Notes under the pieces: model-generated
What the model was told of the DNA's origin: nothing
Seen by the model: only the letters and a program-made list of their open reading frames with translations
The model's database searches: none
Made by a program: the position numbers and the translations under genes
DNA from: Tilletiopsis washingtonensis
Lineage: Eukaryota > Basidiomycota > Exobasidiomycetes > Entylomatales
Length of the DNA: 64,000 nt
Assembly (NCBI RefSeq): GCF_003144115.1
Contig: NW_020312002.1
Span: 476,859-540,858, forward strand
Reading direction: 5' to 3'
Shown: positions 1 through 9,910 of the stretch, one piece after another
Layout of the letters: each line of letters opens with the position of its first letter
Numbering within the stretch: the stretch's first letter is position 1

Positions 1-1738
1 CGCTGGCGCGGGCACGGGCACGGGGCGAGCCCTTGGCCTTGCGCAGACGAGCCGAGGTGGCGGCGTCCTTGCCCGAGTTCTTCGACGTGGCCTTCTGCTT
101 CTCGGCGCTCCAGATGACGGGCTGGCGGCCCCACGGCGTGTCCTCCTTGGCGCCGCCGTACTTCCAGCCGAGCTGGATCTTGCCCGAGATCGTCTCGGTC
201 CACTCGCCAGTAACTAGGAGCTTAACTACCTTGCCTAAAGGGGTCTTCGCTAGGAGGTTGACTGCCTTACCAAGGATCTGCGTACAGAGTCAGCATTCGC
301 ATGATCGCCCGGCTCGCCTCCCGGCCCATGACTCACCGAGCCCTTGGGAGCGACGGTGTTGACCACCTTTGCAACGACCTTGGTGACCTTCTGGAGGGCG
401 GCACCGATCTTCTTGAGCGACCAGCCGCGGCGCTGAAGCTCCTCGACGCTGAGGCTGCGGCGCGTGGGCGTCTCGAGGTTGAGGTCGGCCAGCGTGTCGG
501 GGTCGATGTAGTCCGAGGCGGCAAAGCTTCCGAGACCGGGGGCCAGGGACTTGAGCGAGTTCTCAAAGTCACCCTCGAAGTCCAGGAAGCCGTTGATGGC
601 GTCGAGCTGCGCGTCGAAGTTGGGGCCGCACGACACGCCGGCGGGCGTCGTGCCGCAGCTGCCGGGCATCGACGGGCCGGCACGCTTGACGAAGTGGGCC
701 GGCTCGGCCCAGCTGTCCGTCTCGTTGAGCTGGTTGAGAGCGACGACCTCCTCGAGGCTGCGCGCGACGGGGTTGGGGTGGATGTGCTCGAAGTCGACCT
801 GGTAGTCGGGGTCCTTCTGTCCGAAGTCGAGGTGGATCTCGTCGAGGGCGTGCTCGATGGCGAGCTCGGAGGCCTTGGCGAAGACGGAGTGCGTGTGGTC
901 GTCGAAGTGCAGCTGCGAGGCCAGCCAGAAGGTGCGCTCGTCCTCGCTCTGGCTCGAGCCGCAGCCGTGCGTGTGGGTGACGAGGAGGAAGCCGTGCTTG
1001 CGGTCCCACGACTGGGCTGCGAGCTCGTAGGCCTCCGACGTCGTAAAGGGAATCTGGAGGTGGCCGCTGTCGGGGCAGGTGATGTGGCCGACGAGCGACG
1101 TGTGCGTCAGGACGACGGCGTCGTAGTTTGCATTCGAGGTCATGTTGACGAGCATGGCGCTGGCCTCGGAGCGGTGGATGCCGTGGTCAGAGTAGTAGAG
1201 GTCGACGGCGGGGATGGGCTCGAGGTTGTGCAGCGCCTCGGTGTCCTTGCCCCACGGCATCGTCGACTGCAGCGAGTTGACGACGGCCTCGGTGGTCGGC
1301 GCCGGCAGGCAGCGGCTAAGGCGCTGCGAGCAGCGGCCCGAGCCGCAGTTCTGGTCCTTCTCGCAGAAGGCGCCCGGCTGCACCTTGGCCGTGCACTTGC
1401 CGAACTGGCAGTTGCCGCTCTCGCAGACGATGCTCGACGAGCACTGCGAGCCGTTGGAGAGGAACGTCGAGGCGCACGTCTTGCTCTCATAGTCGCAGGT
1501 GCGGCCGAGACAGTCGCTCTGCAGAGGCATCAGGTCAGCGGAGCCCGTCGCAGATGCAGGCCACACCACTCACGTCCGCCTCGCACGCCTCGTAGAGGAA
1601 GGCCTTCTGGGCGCGGTGCTCCATCTTGACGTGCGAGCGAGTCACGAGGAGGGCCGGAGTAGGCGCCGCCGAGCTCTGGCCGACGATCGCCGCCAGCGCA
1701 AGCGCCGCGAGTGCGGATCCCTTGAAGAAAGACCGCAT
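1..1738 (-). CDS. Secreted cysteine-rich protein with DUF7029-like domain (3' end outside window)
   Basis: Exons 1738-1574, 1518-337 and 277 to the window edge, with introns of 55 and 59 nt; at least 541 residues. The start at 1738 opens a signal peptide (MRSFFKGSALAALALAA). Residues ~56-125 carry 11 cysteines in a Dickkopf/EGF-like spacing (SDCLGRTC, CESGNC, CEKDQNCGSGRC). Residues ~150-265 follow the pattern of the fungal secreted DUF7029 module: a V-LTHTSLVGHITC stretch, a Trp, LLVTHTHGCGSS and ERTFWLAS. Then come a Lys/Val helix-like stretch and a basic tail (KAKGSPRARARA). The first ~25 codons of exon 3 use AT-ending codons (CTA, TTA, GTA) unlike the rest. Function is unknown; an extracellular or wall-associated role is inferred from the signal peptide and cysteines. 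The domain name is recalled from pattern, not searched. Confidence 0.7.
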
Positions 1739-3458
1739 GGTGGAGGAGGACGAGTGTTGCTTGTGAGGAGACAGTGGGGCTCGACGAGCGGCATGCTCAG
1801 CTATATGAGGCGTACGAGCTTCCGGCCAGCGCAGCGGTGTGCTCTGCGCCCTGGCACTGCCCGCTACGTGCTGGCAGGCGCAAGCCACAGGAAGGTGGGC
1901 CGACTTCCCGCTGTGCGGCGGATCTGCGTGCTGCCGTGCGTCTCTCGTTCGCGCACACTGCGGACAGCTGCACATTGGACGGGATGCAGCGCCGGTCCCG
2001 AGCACCGAATGGCTCATCCGTCCATCAGCCACATCTCCGCAGGCCTTTCCCGGGTGCGGTGGTCTGTCGGAGGGCTCGCCGAGCCTGCAATGCAGCTGAG
2101 CGTGAAGCACACCTCGCATGCACCCTTCACGGGTGGCTTGGAGCCGCGGGAGGCGGAGCCTGGAGCCTCTCCTTGACCGTCCCGCTGGAACAAACGTGCA
2201 GCAGCATGCAGTGACAGGGATAACCTAAGGTCGGGCCGAGCGGGAAGCAATGCGGCGCTCGCGGGCGCAGGTGCCTCGCCGACGGCGGAGCGCCGCGCGC
2301 TGCTCCTGGAGGAGCGTCGGAGGCGGCCGCGGCGCCACTCTGTACCCTTCCGTGCATCCCGAGGTGCAAGGCACACCCGCTCAGGGTGCAGCTGCCAGCA
2401 GCCCGGGGACAGGCGCTCGCCGAGGATGTGGCGCATGCGTGTGTGCGGGTGTTCCGTGCAGCGCTGCACCGGTGCGGGCACGGGAGCGTTGGAGCGGCGA
2501 GCCGGCGTGCATGTGCATGTGCCGCTTCGGGAGCGGCACCGGGTAAGGGTGCTGGTGTGTGGGCGACGGGTGCTTGCGGGTGCATGTGGTGAGCGGGCAG
2601 CCGGCCCACCTGGTGCGGGTGCTGGCGGCGGCGGCGGCACGAGATCTCGGGACACGCGCCGGCCGCGCGGGCGCGCAGCAGCAGGCGACGGTCTGCGGCT
2701 GCCGCTGGCGCGGCTGCGGCACGAGCACCAGGCCGCGGCCGTGCAACGCCGCCAGCAGGATGCAGCCGCAACGTGCTGCAGCGGCCCAACACGATCGCAC
2801 GCGCAGGACAGCAGTCGACGGCACGGGCTCAGCGCTCAGCCTGAAGCGCTGGGCGGCAGATGCTCGTTTGTCCGCGCCTGCTGCCTGTGGCGCGCAGCCT
2901 TGCCTCCGCTCGTGCAGGGTGCAGCATGCGCGATGCGTGCGCGTGCATGGCGCATGCTGCAGCCTCATTCGCAGGCCGCGCCCCGCGGGCGCAACGCATC
3001 GCGCACCCTGCACATGCATCCGCAGCGCCGAGTGCACGCAGCAAAACGCAGAGGAGCGTCTGGGCCAGCGCTCAGGGCGTGCCCGCCGCGAGACAGCGCC
3101 GGGTTGCGCTGCGCAGCACCGTGGCGCCCCGTGGATGCACTCGGCGCCGGGGCCGGTCCCGACGCGTGGCTTGCACCTCGGTCCCTCGTGCGGCCGCGCC
3201 GCTCCGACGTCCTGCCCGACACACCGAGCGAGGGATGGGAGAGACAGTGTCGAGGGTACTGCAAAGACGGGAAGAGCGATGAAGCCACACCGGAGAGCAG
3301 CGCAAGGCCGCAAGCGCCCCTCCGCAGACCGCGGCACGACGCCTGCGGGACGCGCAGCACGCGTCCCCTGGAGTACAAAGGCAAATCGCGCGAAGCAGGC
3401 GGCAGTCTTTGCCTTCTCTCCACCACCTCTCAAGCCCTCTCCAGACGTCAAGGCCACC
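1739..3458. other. Intergenic region, GC-rich, no gene seen
   Basis: About 1.7 kb between two divergent secreted-protein genes. It is rich in GCAGC/TGCAG and GTGTGC words and holds long overlapping open frames on both strands, but these have Arg/Ala/Cys-rich translations without domain sense, as expected by chance at this GC content. It should contain the promoters of both flanking genes. Confidence 0.6.
1799..1809 (-). promoter_or_regulatory. TATA-like box of the DUF7029-type gene
   Basis: On the minus strand the sequence reads CTCATATAGCT about 60-70 bp before the start codon at 1738, a normal distance for a fungal TATA element. No other strong TATA-like word was noticed in the adjoining upstream stretch. 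Assignment rests on position and sequence only. Confidence 0.35.
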
Positions 3459-4304
3459 ATGCACTTCGCCTTCCTCACGTCGCTCCTCGTCGCGGGCTCC
3501 ATCGCCTCGGCGGCGGCCTCCGAGAACATCAGCGAGCGCCAGGCGCCCGCGCTGCCGGGCTCGAGCAGCGGCAGCAGCAGCTCCGGCGGCGCCACGACGC
3601 CGCCGAACCTGCCCGGCGTGTCGGCCAAGTCGATCGTCGTGCCGTTCGACGACCCCACGTCGTTCGACCGCGGCCAGGGCCTGAGCGCACAGACGTTTGC
3701 CGCGCTGCAGGCCGCCTCGGGCCAGGCCATCTCCCAGTACGACGCGGGCCTCGAGCCGACGGTCGATGACCCCACCGTCTTCAAGCCGGTGGACCTGCAG
3801 GGCGTCAAGTACTCGCAGATCCAGACTCAGGACGGCAAGCTCATCCTCGCGGCGGGCGGCAACGGCAACTTTGCCGTCGGTGCCGTCGGCTCGGCGGGCG
3901 CAGGTGTCGTGCTGCAGGCGGTCGACAACATTGTGGCACAGGACGACCAGGGCAACATCTTCGTCTACTGGCCCGCCACGATGAAGTCGCTGGGCGTCTC
4001 GCGCATCCGCATCGTTGACCCCGACTTTGTGCCCAAGGGCGCTCAGCTCGTCACGCTCGCGCCGCTGGCCGTGCCGGGCCAGTCGTCCGGCGTGTACCAG
4101 GCCGTCGACACGCTGGGCGGCAACTTCTTCCCCATCGTCTGCACCTACGTCGATGGCTCCGCATCCAAGGTCTTCCTCGCGGCCGACCCGGAGAAGGGCG
4201 TCGCGGCGCTCAAGTCGCAGTCGAACCAGGCTGCCATCACGGGCGGTGTCGTGCAGGACTGCGCCTACATGCCCTTCGTCTCGCCTGGCTACGCTGGAAA
4301 CTGA
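3459..4304 (+). CDS. Secreted protein of unknown function, 281 aa
   Basis: Single exon. The start is chosen at 3459 because the context is gccaccATG and a signal peptide follows at once (MHFAFLTSLLVAGSIASAAA, cleavage near ASA-ASE). The upstream open frame is not protein-like. After a Ser/Gly linker (~residues 33-48) the mature part reads as beta-rich repeats of Gly, Val and Asp (GKLILAAGGNGNFAVGAVG; LVTLAPLAVPGQSSGVYQAV). Only two cysteines occur in the mature part (IVCTY and VQDCAYM), possibly one disulfide. I do not recognise the family. No membrane anchor is seen, so a soluble secreted or wall protein is inferred. Confidence 0.75.
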   Translation: MHFAFLTSLLVAGSIASAAASENISERQAPALPGSSSGSSSSGGATTPPNLPGVSAKSIVVPFDDPTSFDRGQGLSAQTFAALQAASGQAISQYDAGLEPTVDDPTVFKPVDLQGVKYSQIQTQDGKLILAAGGNGNFAVGAVGSAGAGVVLQAVDNIVAQDDQGNIFVYWPATMKSLGVSRIRIVDPDFVPKGAQLVTLAPLAVPGQSSGVYQAVDTLGGNFFPIVCTYVDGSASKVFLAADPEKGVAALKSQSNQAAITGGVVQDCAYMPFVSPGYAGN

Positions 4305-6942
4305 TCCGTCACCTTCACCTTGCTGTATATACCGTGATCTCGAGCCTCCGACTGATAATGACACGCGCCTGACCCACAATGTCTCCAAGTCTGAGTTTGA
4401 GCGTGTGCTGCGGCGGCGCGCAGCACGCCGCGTGATGGCCTCGCGCGGCCTCCGAACGTCGCGTGCGCGTCCGACGCGCGTAGCCCTGAACGCCTCGAGG
4501 ATTGGTGCCCATCCCTCAGTGCACCGCGGCACAGTGGCTTTCCTGAGGCACTCAATGTCACAGCTGCCTCTCAAAATTACAAGGGTGCCATTTCGAGCCA
4601 TTTCGCTCGGTAGGTGCCATGAGACAGCCCGCGGCTGGCCGGCTGTACCGTTGCTGGTGTGTCAGACAGGCCGTCCCGCTCGGCCCGAGTCATGTCCTTC
4701 GTTACTTTGCCGCCCACGCATGCGGGAGTGCGGCTTTTCTCTGCTCCCTTCTTCGGCAGCGGCGGAGAGCAGCTGTGAGACGTGCAGGACAGGGTTTCGG
4801 GCCATCAGCCGTCCCTTGCGCGCAGCGAACCTTCCCGTGCTGCTCGTGGATGCTCTCGCAACCGCCTGCGGGTTCGCTCGATGCTCGGCGACGGCGCCAC
4901 CAGGCCCTGACCGACGGTACAGCGGAGAGGAGTGTCGGCCGATGTCAGGTGCCAAGTGCTACGGGAGCTGTCCCCGGTGCAGGCACCGGCGGAGGCCCAG
5001 GCGGAGAGGGCGATGGACCCCTCCGACCACCCACGGGAGCGGCTCGCGAAGCCACACGGGACCCTCTTTCCGCCGCAAAGGCTCGGCGAGGTCTTGGCCG
5101 TGCGGTTTTCTCGTCCTGGAAGGTGTGCAGCATGGGTGAGATGACCGGTGATGCGTGCTGTCAACGGCCTGGGAGGACGGCACTCGCGCGCACAGAGGGC
5201 CGGCTTGGCTCGCGGCGACGAGCCGCCGGCAGCGTGCTGTGCGGAGCCTCTGCAGCAGCTCCGCCTTGCCCTATAGCCTGTCTCTTGTAATGCGTTTCAA
5301 GAAGCTCAAGGCTCGCGCCGACGTGCTGTACATGTCACTTTGAGGTTTCAGATACAAGGAGCGCGCTCGGCCGCGCGCGCCCCGCCTTGCCCGCATCGAG
5401 CGTGCGCTGGCCGGAGCCGCATCGCCGCTGCTGCGCGCTGCAGCCTGCAGACATACAGCGAGAGGCCGGCCCGCAGGCGCCACGCGGAGAATGGAAGCGG
5501 GTGCGGCGCCGAGCATCTGCATGCTGCCGGCAGCGCCTGCAGCCCTGCCGAAGGCGAGGCGAGCATGCACGCGCGGGAGCGGAGAAGGTTGGGGCTCCGC
5601 AGCGCGCAGCACGGCACGCATGAAGGCAGCTTCCGCGCAGAAAAGTAGGCGTGGTGATGGACGAGGCACGCGCCTCGAGCCCTCCTGCACCCGAGGGGCA
5701 CGTCTGCGGCGCGGCCCAATCTTGAGCCGGGCGTTGCTGCCGCCTTGCTCGCTGTGGCGCACCGCGTGCAGCGCCGTGCAGCAAGCTCTAGCACGCGCAT
5801 GACACGCATGCGCGGGACAGGTGGCTCGCTTGCCCTCCTGCGCGCCCCTGCAGCTTGCTGCTTCGCTGCATGAAAGGTGCACCCAGCGATGTCCTCTGCT
5901 CTTATTCTGGGTGCGGCGCAGGAGCAGCGTCAGAGCAAGTTGCGCCGCAGCTGCCTCTTCGAGCAGCGTGCAGCAGCCGCAGCCGGGCAGTGCCGGCGCG
6001 TTCTGTCCGCGCACGCGCGCTCCGCCTCGGACGCCGGCACCCGGCTTGTGAGCTTGCGGGTGCTGCGCTCGTGCCTCGCTGCGGCTGCGTCAGGCGTGAG
6101 TCAAGCCCAGGTGCCGTGCCCCCTGACGCTCGCGGCGAACCCGCCGAGAGCACGCCGCAGGCACCGAGCCTGGCCCTCGCTGCTGCTGCTGGCTGCGGGC
6201 CTCTGCAGCCTGCGCTGCCGCTGCTGCAGCCGCTGCGTGCGCCGCGTGCGTGCTGCCTCCGCTCGCCCTGGCGGCCGCACCCTGCCCCTCGCTCACGCAC
6301 GCTGCACCTGCACGGAACACACCTCATGCTCGGCCTCGCACCGGCCCGCAGCGGCCAGTCGAGCACCCGAGTGGCGTCTGCAGCATGGATAAACCGCAGC
6401 GCTGCGCTCGCCGATACACCAACACGCGAAAACGCGCCGGCCCACTGGACGGGTGCATGGCGCTCCGCCGGCCGCAACGCACCTCGCAGCACAGCGAGCA
6501 TTCTCCCGCCCTTGCGCCTAGACGCTGCGTCTCTGCCCCTCGTGTGGCTCTCGGGACAGACAAGGCCTTCCCGAGCAACCTCCCGCGGGGTGAATGCAGC
6601 TGCAGCCACGTTGCTCGGCCTGCGGCGTTGGGTGTCCGACGCACCTGCGAGCGGGTCGGAGGGGCCGTCCATGAGCATCCAGCTCTGCCTCGGCTGCGCT
6701 GCCTCTGCCGAGGCGCCCTGGAGAATCCTTCTTTCGCTCCCGGCACGCACAGCTGAGGCGGCCGAGGCGAGGGAGCGACGAGATGTGGCTGCCTGACAGG
6801 CCGACACACGTACGCTGTGCCCGCCGCGACAGGCCTCCGCCGCCCACGGGCAGCTCGGAAAGCCCCTCATAAGGCGGAGCCTGCCGCTCTTGCTCTGCCC
6901 TTTCCTCATCCTCCTTCTCCACTCGACCGACTACCGCTCGCC
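4305..6942. other. Long intergenic region, no gene seen
   Basis: About 2.6 kb on the 5' side of the next + strand gene. The sequence is dominated by CTGCAG/GCAGC-type words, and its open frames on both strands look non-coding (Arg/Ala/Cys/Ser-rich, no motifs). A CT-rich leader (ctttcctcatcctcc) runs into the next start codon, typical of fungal promoters. I see no tRNA, repeat array or mobile element. Confidence 0.6.
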
Positions 6943-8527
6943 ATGAAGCTCCTCCACCTCTCCGGCCTTCTGGCACTCCTCATCGTGGCGCTCAGCGCCC
7001 GCGCCGAGCTCGAGCCGCGCGCCGTGACCCGCCCGCGCCTGCCCGGCAGCAAGGTCCTCCCCAAGAAGGCCGCCGTCGTCCAGAAGGCACCCAACCGCTA
7101 CACGCAGTTCTGCGCCAAGTACCAGGCCGCTTGCGTCGGCGCCGCGATGGACGGAAAGGCGTCTGGTCCCGTGGACATCAAGTTCAGCTGTAAAAAGGCT
7201 GTGAACAACATAAACTACGTATTTGGCTGCAGCGCGAACGGCAAGAACCTCAACAGCCAGGCCCTCCGCAACCTCGGCAGCGGTGCCACGATCACTGCGA
7301 CCAAGGTGGTCAACGGTGTGCCCGTGTAAGTCGAGCGAAGGCATGACGGAGGCGGCAGACCTACATCATGCTTACATGCACTCCCTCCAGCACCGTCACG
7401 ACGCAGGCTCTTGCCACGGCTACCCAGATCGTGACCTCGATTGCTACGTCCGTCATCACGAGCACCGCGACGGTCCCTACGGCTACGGTCACTACGACGC
7501 TCCTGAGCAACGGCGAGGGCGGCGAGACCTACCCGGTCACGGACTACGTCATCGCCCCCGCCGTGCCGGGCTCCAGCCTCAGCCGCCGCGACGGCGCCGA
7601 GTTCTGCGGCCTGTACCTCGCGCAGTGCGACACCGAGTGCAAGAAGGTCGGCACCGTGAGCCGGACCCGCGTGTGCAAGATCCAGAACGAGCTCGAGGGC
7701 CAGTACTCGCTCTCGTGCATCTGCCGCAACCGCCGCGTGCGCACGCAGACGGCCCTGCTCGCCATGGCCAAGGACGTCAAGGTCGTTGAGGTCCTGAGCA
7801 CCGCCACCGCCACCAACACGGCCACAACGACGAGCACCTCCACGGCACAGGTCGAGACCGTAGTCACTACGACCCTCTACGCCACGACGACGCTCAGCCA
7901 GGGCACTGCTACGTCGACCACGATCTACGCGCTTGCCCCCACGGGCCGCCTCGTCGCCAAGGACGCCAGCACGGACGCCCGCCTCGGCACCGTCAACGGC
8001 AACGGCCTCCCGGGCATCGACTCGACGGACTCGCAGTACATGTTCGTGCGCGACGGACCCTCGGGCCTGTACGCCTTCTCCGACCTCGCCGGCAACTTCC
8101 TCGTCGGCGAGCAGAACAAGGACGCGGCCAACTTCGCTCCCAACTCGGCCGACTACGCCCTCCTCAACCTCGGCCCCTCCAGCCAGACGGGCCCGCAGCA
8201 GCCGAGCGGCGTCGGCCAGGGCAACCAGCAGGGCTACGAGACGTACATCTACAACGTGCACCCGCTCGCCGCCGGTGGTCTCGAGATCACCCCCGTCTGG
8301 ACTCAGTCGACGGGCCGGTACGCCAAGACGTCGTGGCTGACCCTCCTTAAGGAGGGAACCTTCTATTACTTGTTCGCGTCGCCCGGTACGTCAAGCTCGC
8401 TGCCAGCCACATCGAGAGCTCCTACTGACACCGCACCACAGACGCTGCCGCCTTCCGCCGTGCCTACCCCTACACGGACGGAACGCAGACCAAGGACATC
8501 CGCCTCTTCCTCGAGGCCCCCAACTAA
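6943..8527 (+). CDS. Secreted Thr-rich protein with two related Cys-rich units
   Basis: Exons 6943-7325, 7391-8385 and 8442-8527 (introns 65 and 56 nt) give 487 residues. A signal peptide starts the protein (MKLLHLSGLLALLIVALSARA). Two Cys-rich segments resemble each other: residues ~45-100 begin RYTQFCAKYQAAC, and residues ~205-250 begin GAEFCGLYLAQC and end SCICRNRRVRTQTALLAM. They are separated by a Thr/Val-rich stretch likely to be O-glycosylated (TATVPTATVTTTLL), and a second such stretch follows. The last ~150 residues form a separate globular-looking part (SGLYAFSDLAGNFLVGEQN). I do not recognise the family. Being secreted, Cys-paired and Thr-rich, it may be a wall protein or a candidate effector; that is inference. 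Confidence 0.75.
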
Positions 8528-9910
8528 GCGCTGGTTCCCGAGTGGCGTGCGCCGCCCGTCCTTGCTCGCTGCACCGGCCTCCCTCCACAGACTGTCCTTT
8601 TCCGTTACCCCGTGGCACTGACCGCGCTCCGGCGCTAGCTCGCACTCTAGACCCAGCCCACACTCTCTTGGCCGTCGCAGCGATGCGCACGCACCTTGAA
8701 CCGCTGCAAATGTCACCGTTTTCCCCCGCACTGCGCGCCATGTTGCGACCAGCGAGTGAGACGCGAGACGGTGGCGGAGGAGAGGATGCATGGGCGACGG
8801 CCGCGGCGCTGCGCGGGCCGCGCGCGTGCCGACACGGGCGGGAGCGCGACTCAGCCTCGTGTGAGAGTGGCCTCCGGCAGGCGAGGCAGAAGAAAGTGGG
8901 TGGAACAGAGATGCGTGAGCGATGAGGAGTCGGGAAGGGAGGGGATGGTGGAGCTGAGCAGGGCGCGACGCACGCGCCGCGAGCGCCACGCCAGGCGATT
9001 GTTCCCACGGTCTGGGCCACGTCTGCCGCGCGTGGCTGTGCCCGCCGCGGCGGCCGCGGCGCCCACACACACGCCGGCGCTGGCCCACGCCTCTTTTGTC
9101 TGCTTCCTGCGCTCTGGACCTGCTCTACGTTCTGCAGTCAAAATCTTGGTTCAGCCCAGAGCTACTGTACCAAGCAGGCTGGGTGCTTGGCCTGCCTGTG
9201 GAGGCTGACGCCGGGCTGAGGTCCGCCCTGCGCTGTGGCCTGACACCCCTCGCACCCGCTGCCGCGCGCGCGACAGGCACGAGGTGCAGTCGGGCGCGCA
9301 GCGTGCAGCGGCCCAGCGGGCCATAGCGCATCTCGTGCCGTGCGCCGTCAGCAGGACAGCAGCAAATCAGAATGCCTCAGTAACCTCCTGGTGATGAGGC
9401 GGCGGCACAGGGCGAGGCCTCCGTGGCTTGGGCCACCGCCAGGGGCGCTGCCGTGGCGCCGCGGGCTGCGCCGTAAGCGTGCCGCGCGCCGCGCGGCACG
9501 GCAGCGCTGGGCCAGCGTCCGCCTGCGGCGCGTGGAATTGAGAATGGCGCGGCCTCTCAGGCCAAGACGCTTGTCCCGCCGCGTGTGCGCCTCCGTTCCG
9601 ACCACCATCTGCTCTCTTCTCTGGCTCCACCATCTCACTCAGCGAGAACGAAATGTCCCACGCAGCTAAGCGCACACCAGTCCAACTCTCTCGTGCGATA
9701 TACCGCCGTGCTCCTTCTGTGGCGCGCCACGGTCACGGGACTCTCGCTGAGCACGTCAAGACGACACACGGTCTCGCGCAGATACATGCGATTAGCGGAG
9801 GGCGCAGGGCCGCAGATGACGGAGGCTTAGGTGACGGGTGGGTGGTTAACATGCAGCACAGGTAGAGAGAGCCTTCAGAGCGACGAGGGCGCGTGGCTCA
9901 TCGCCTGCTC
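8528..9910. other. Intergenic region between convergent genes, no gene seen
   Basis: About 1.4 kb lying 3' of both neighbours. Overlapping frames on both strands are low-complexity and Arg-rich. No RNA gene or repeat was recognised. Confidence 0.55.

Noticed and set aside
301-1629. 442-codon open frame on the + strand opposite the DUF7029-type gene
   Set aside because: Arg/Val/Glu-rich antisense shadow; the minus strand has signal peptide, cysteine pattern and matching splice sites.
2559-3458. 300-codon in-frame upstream extension of the 281-residue secreted protein
   Set aside because: Composition is Arg/Ala/Cys-rich and not protein-like, while the ATG at 3459 has ideal context and begins a signal peptide.
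5902-6909. 335-codon open frame on the minus strand
   Set aside because: Low-complexity translation without motifs, in a CTGCAG-rich non-coding tract where such frames occur on all strands.
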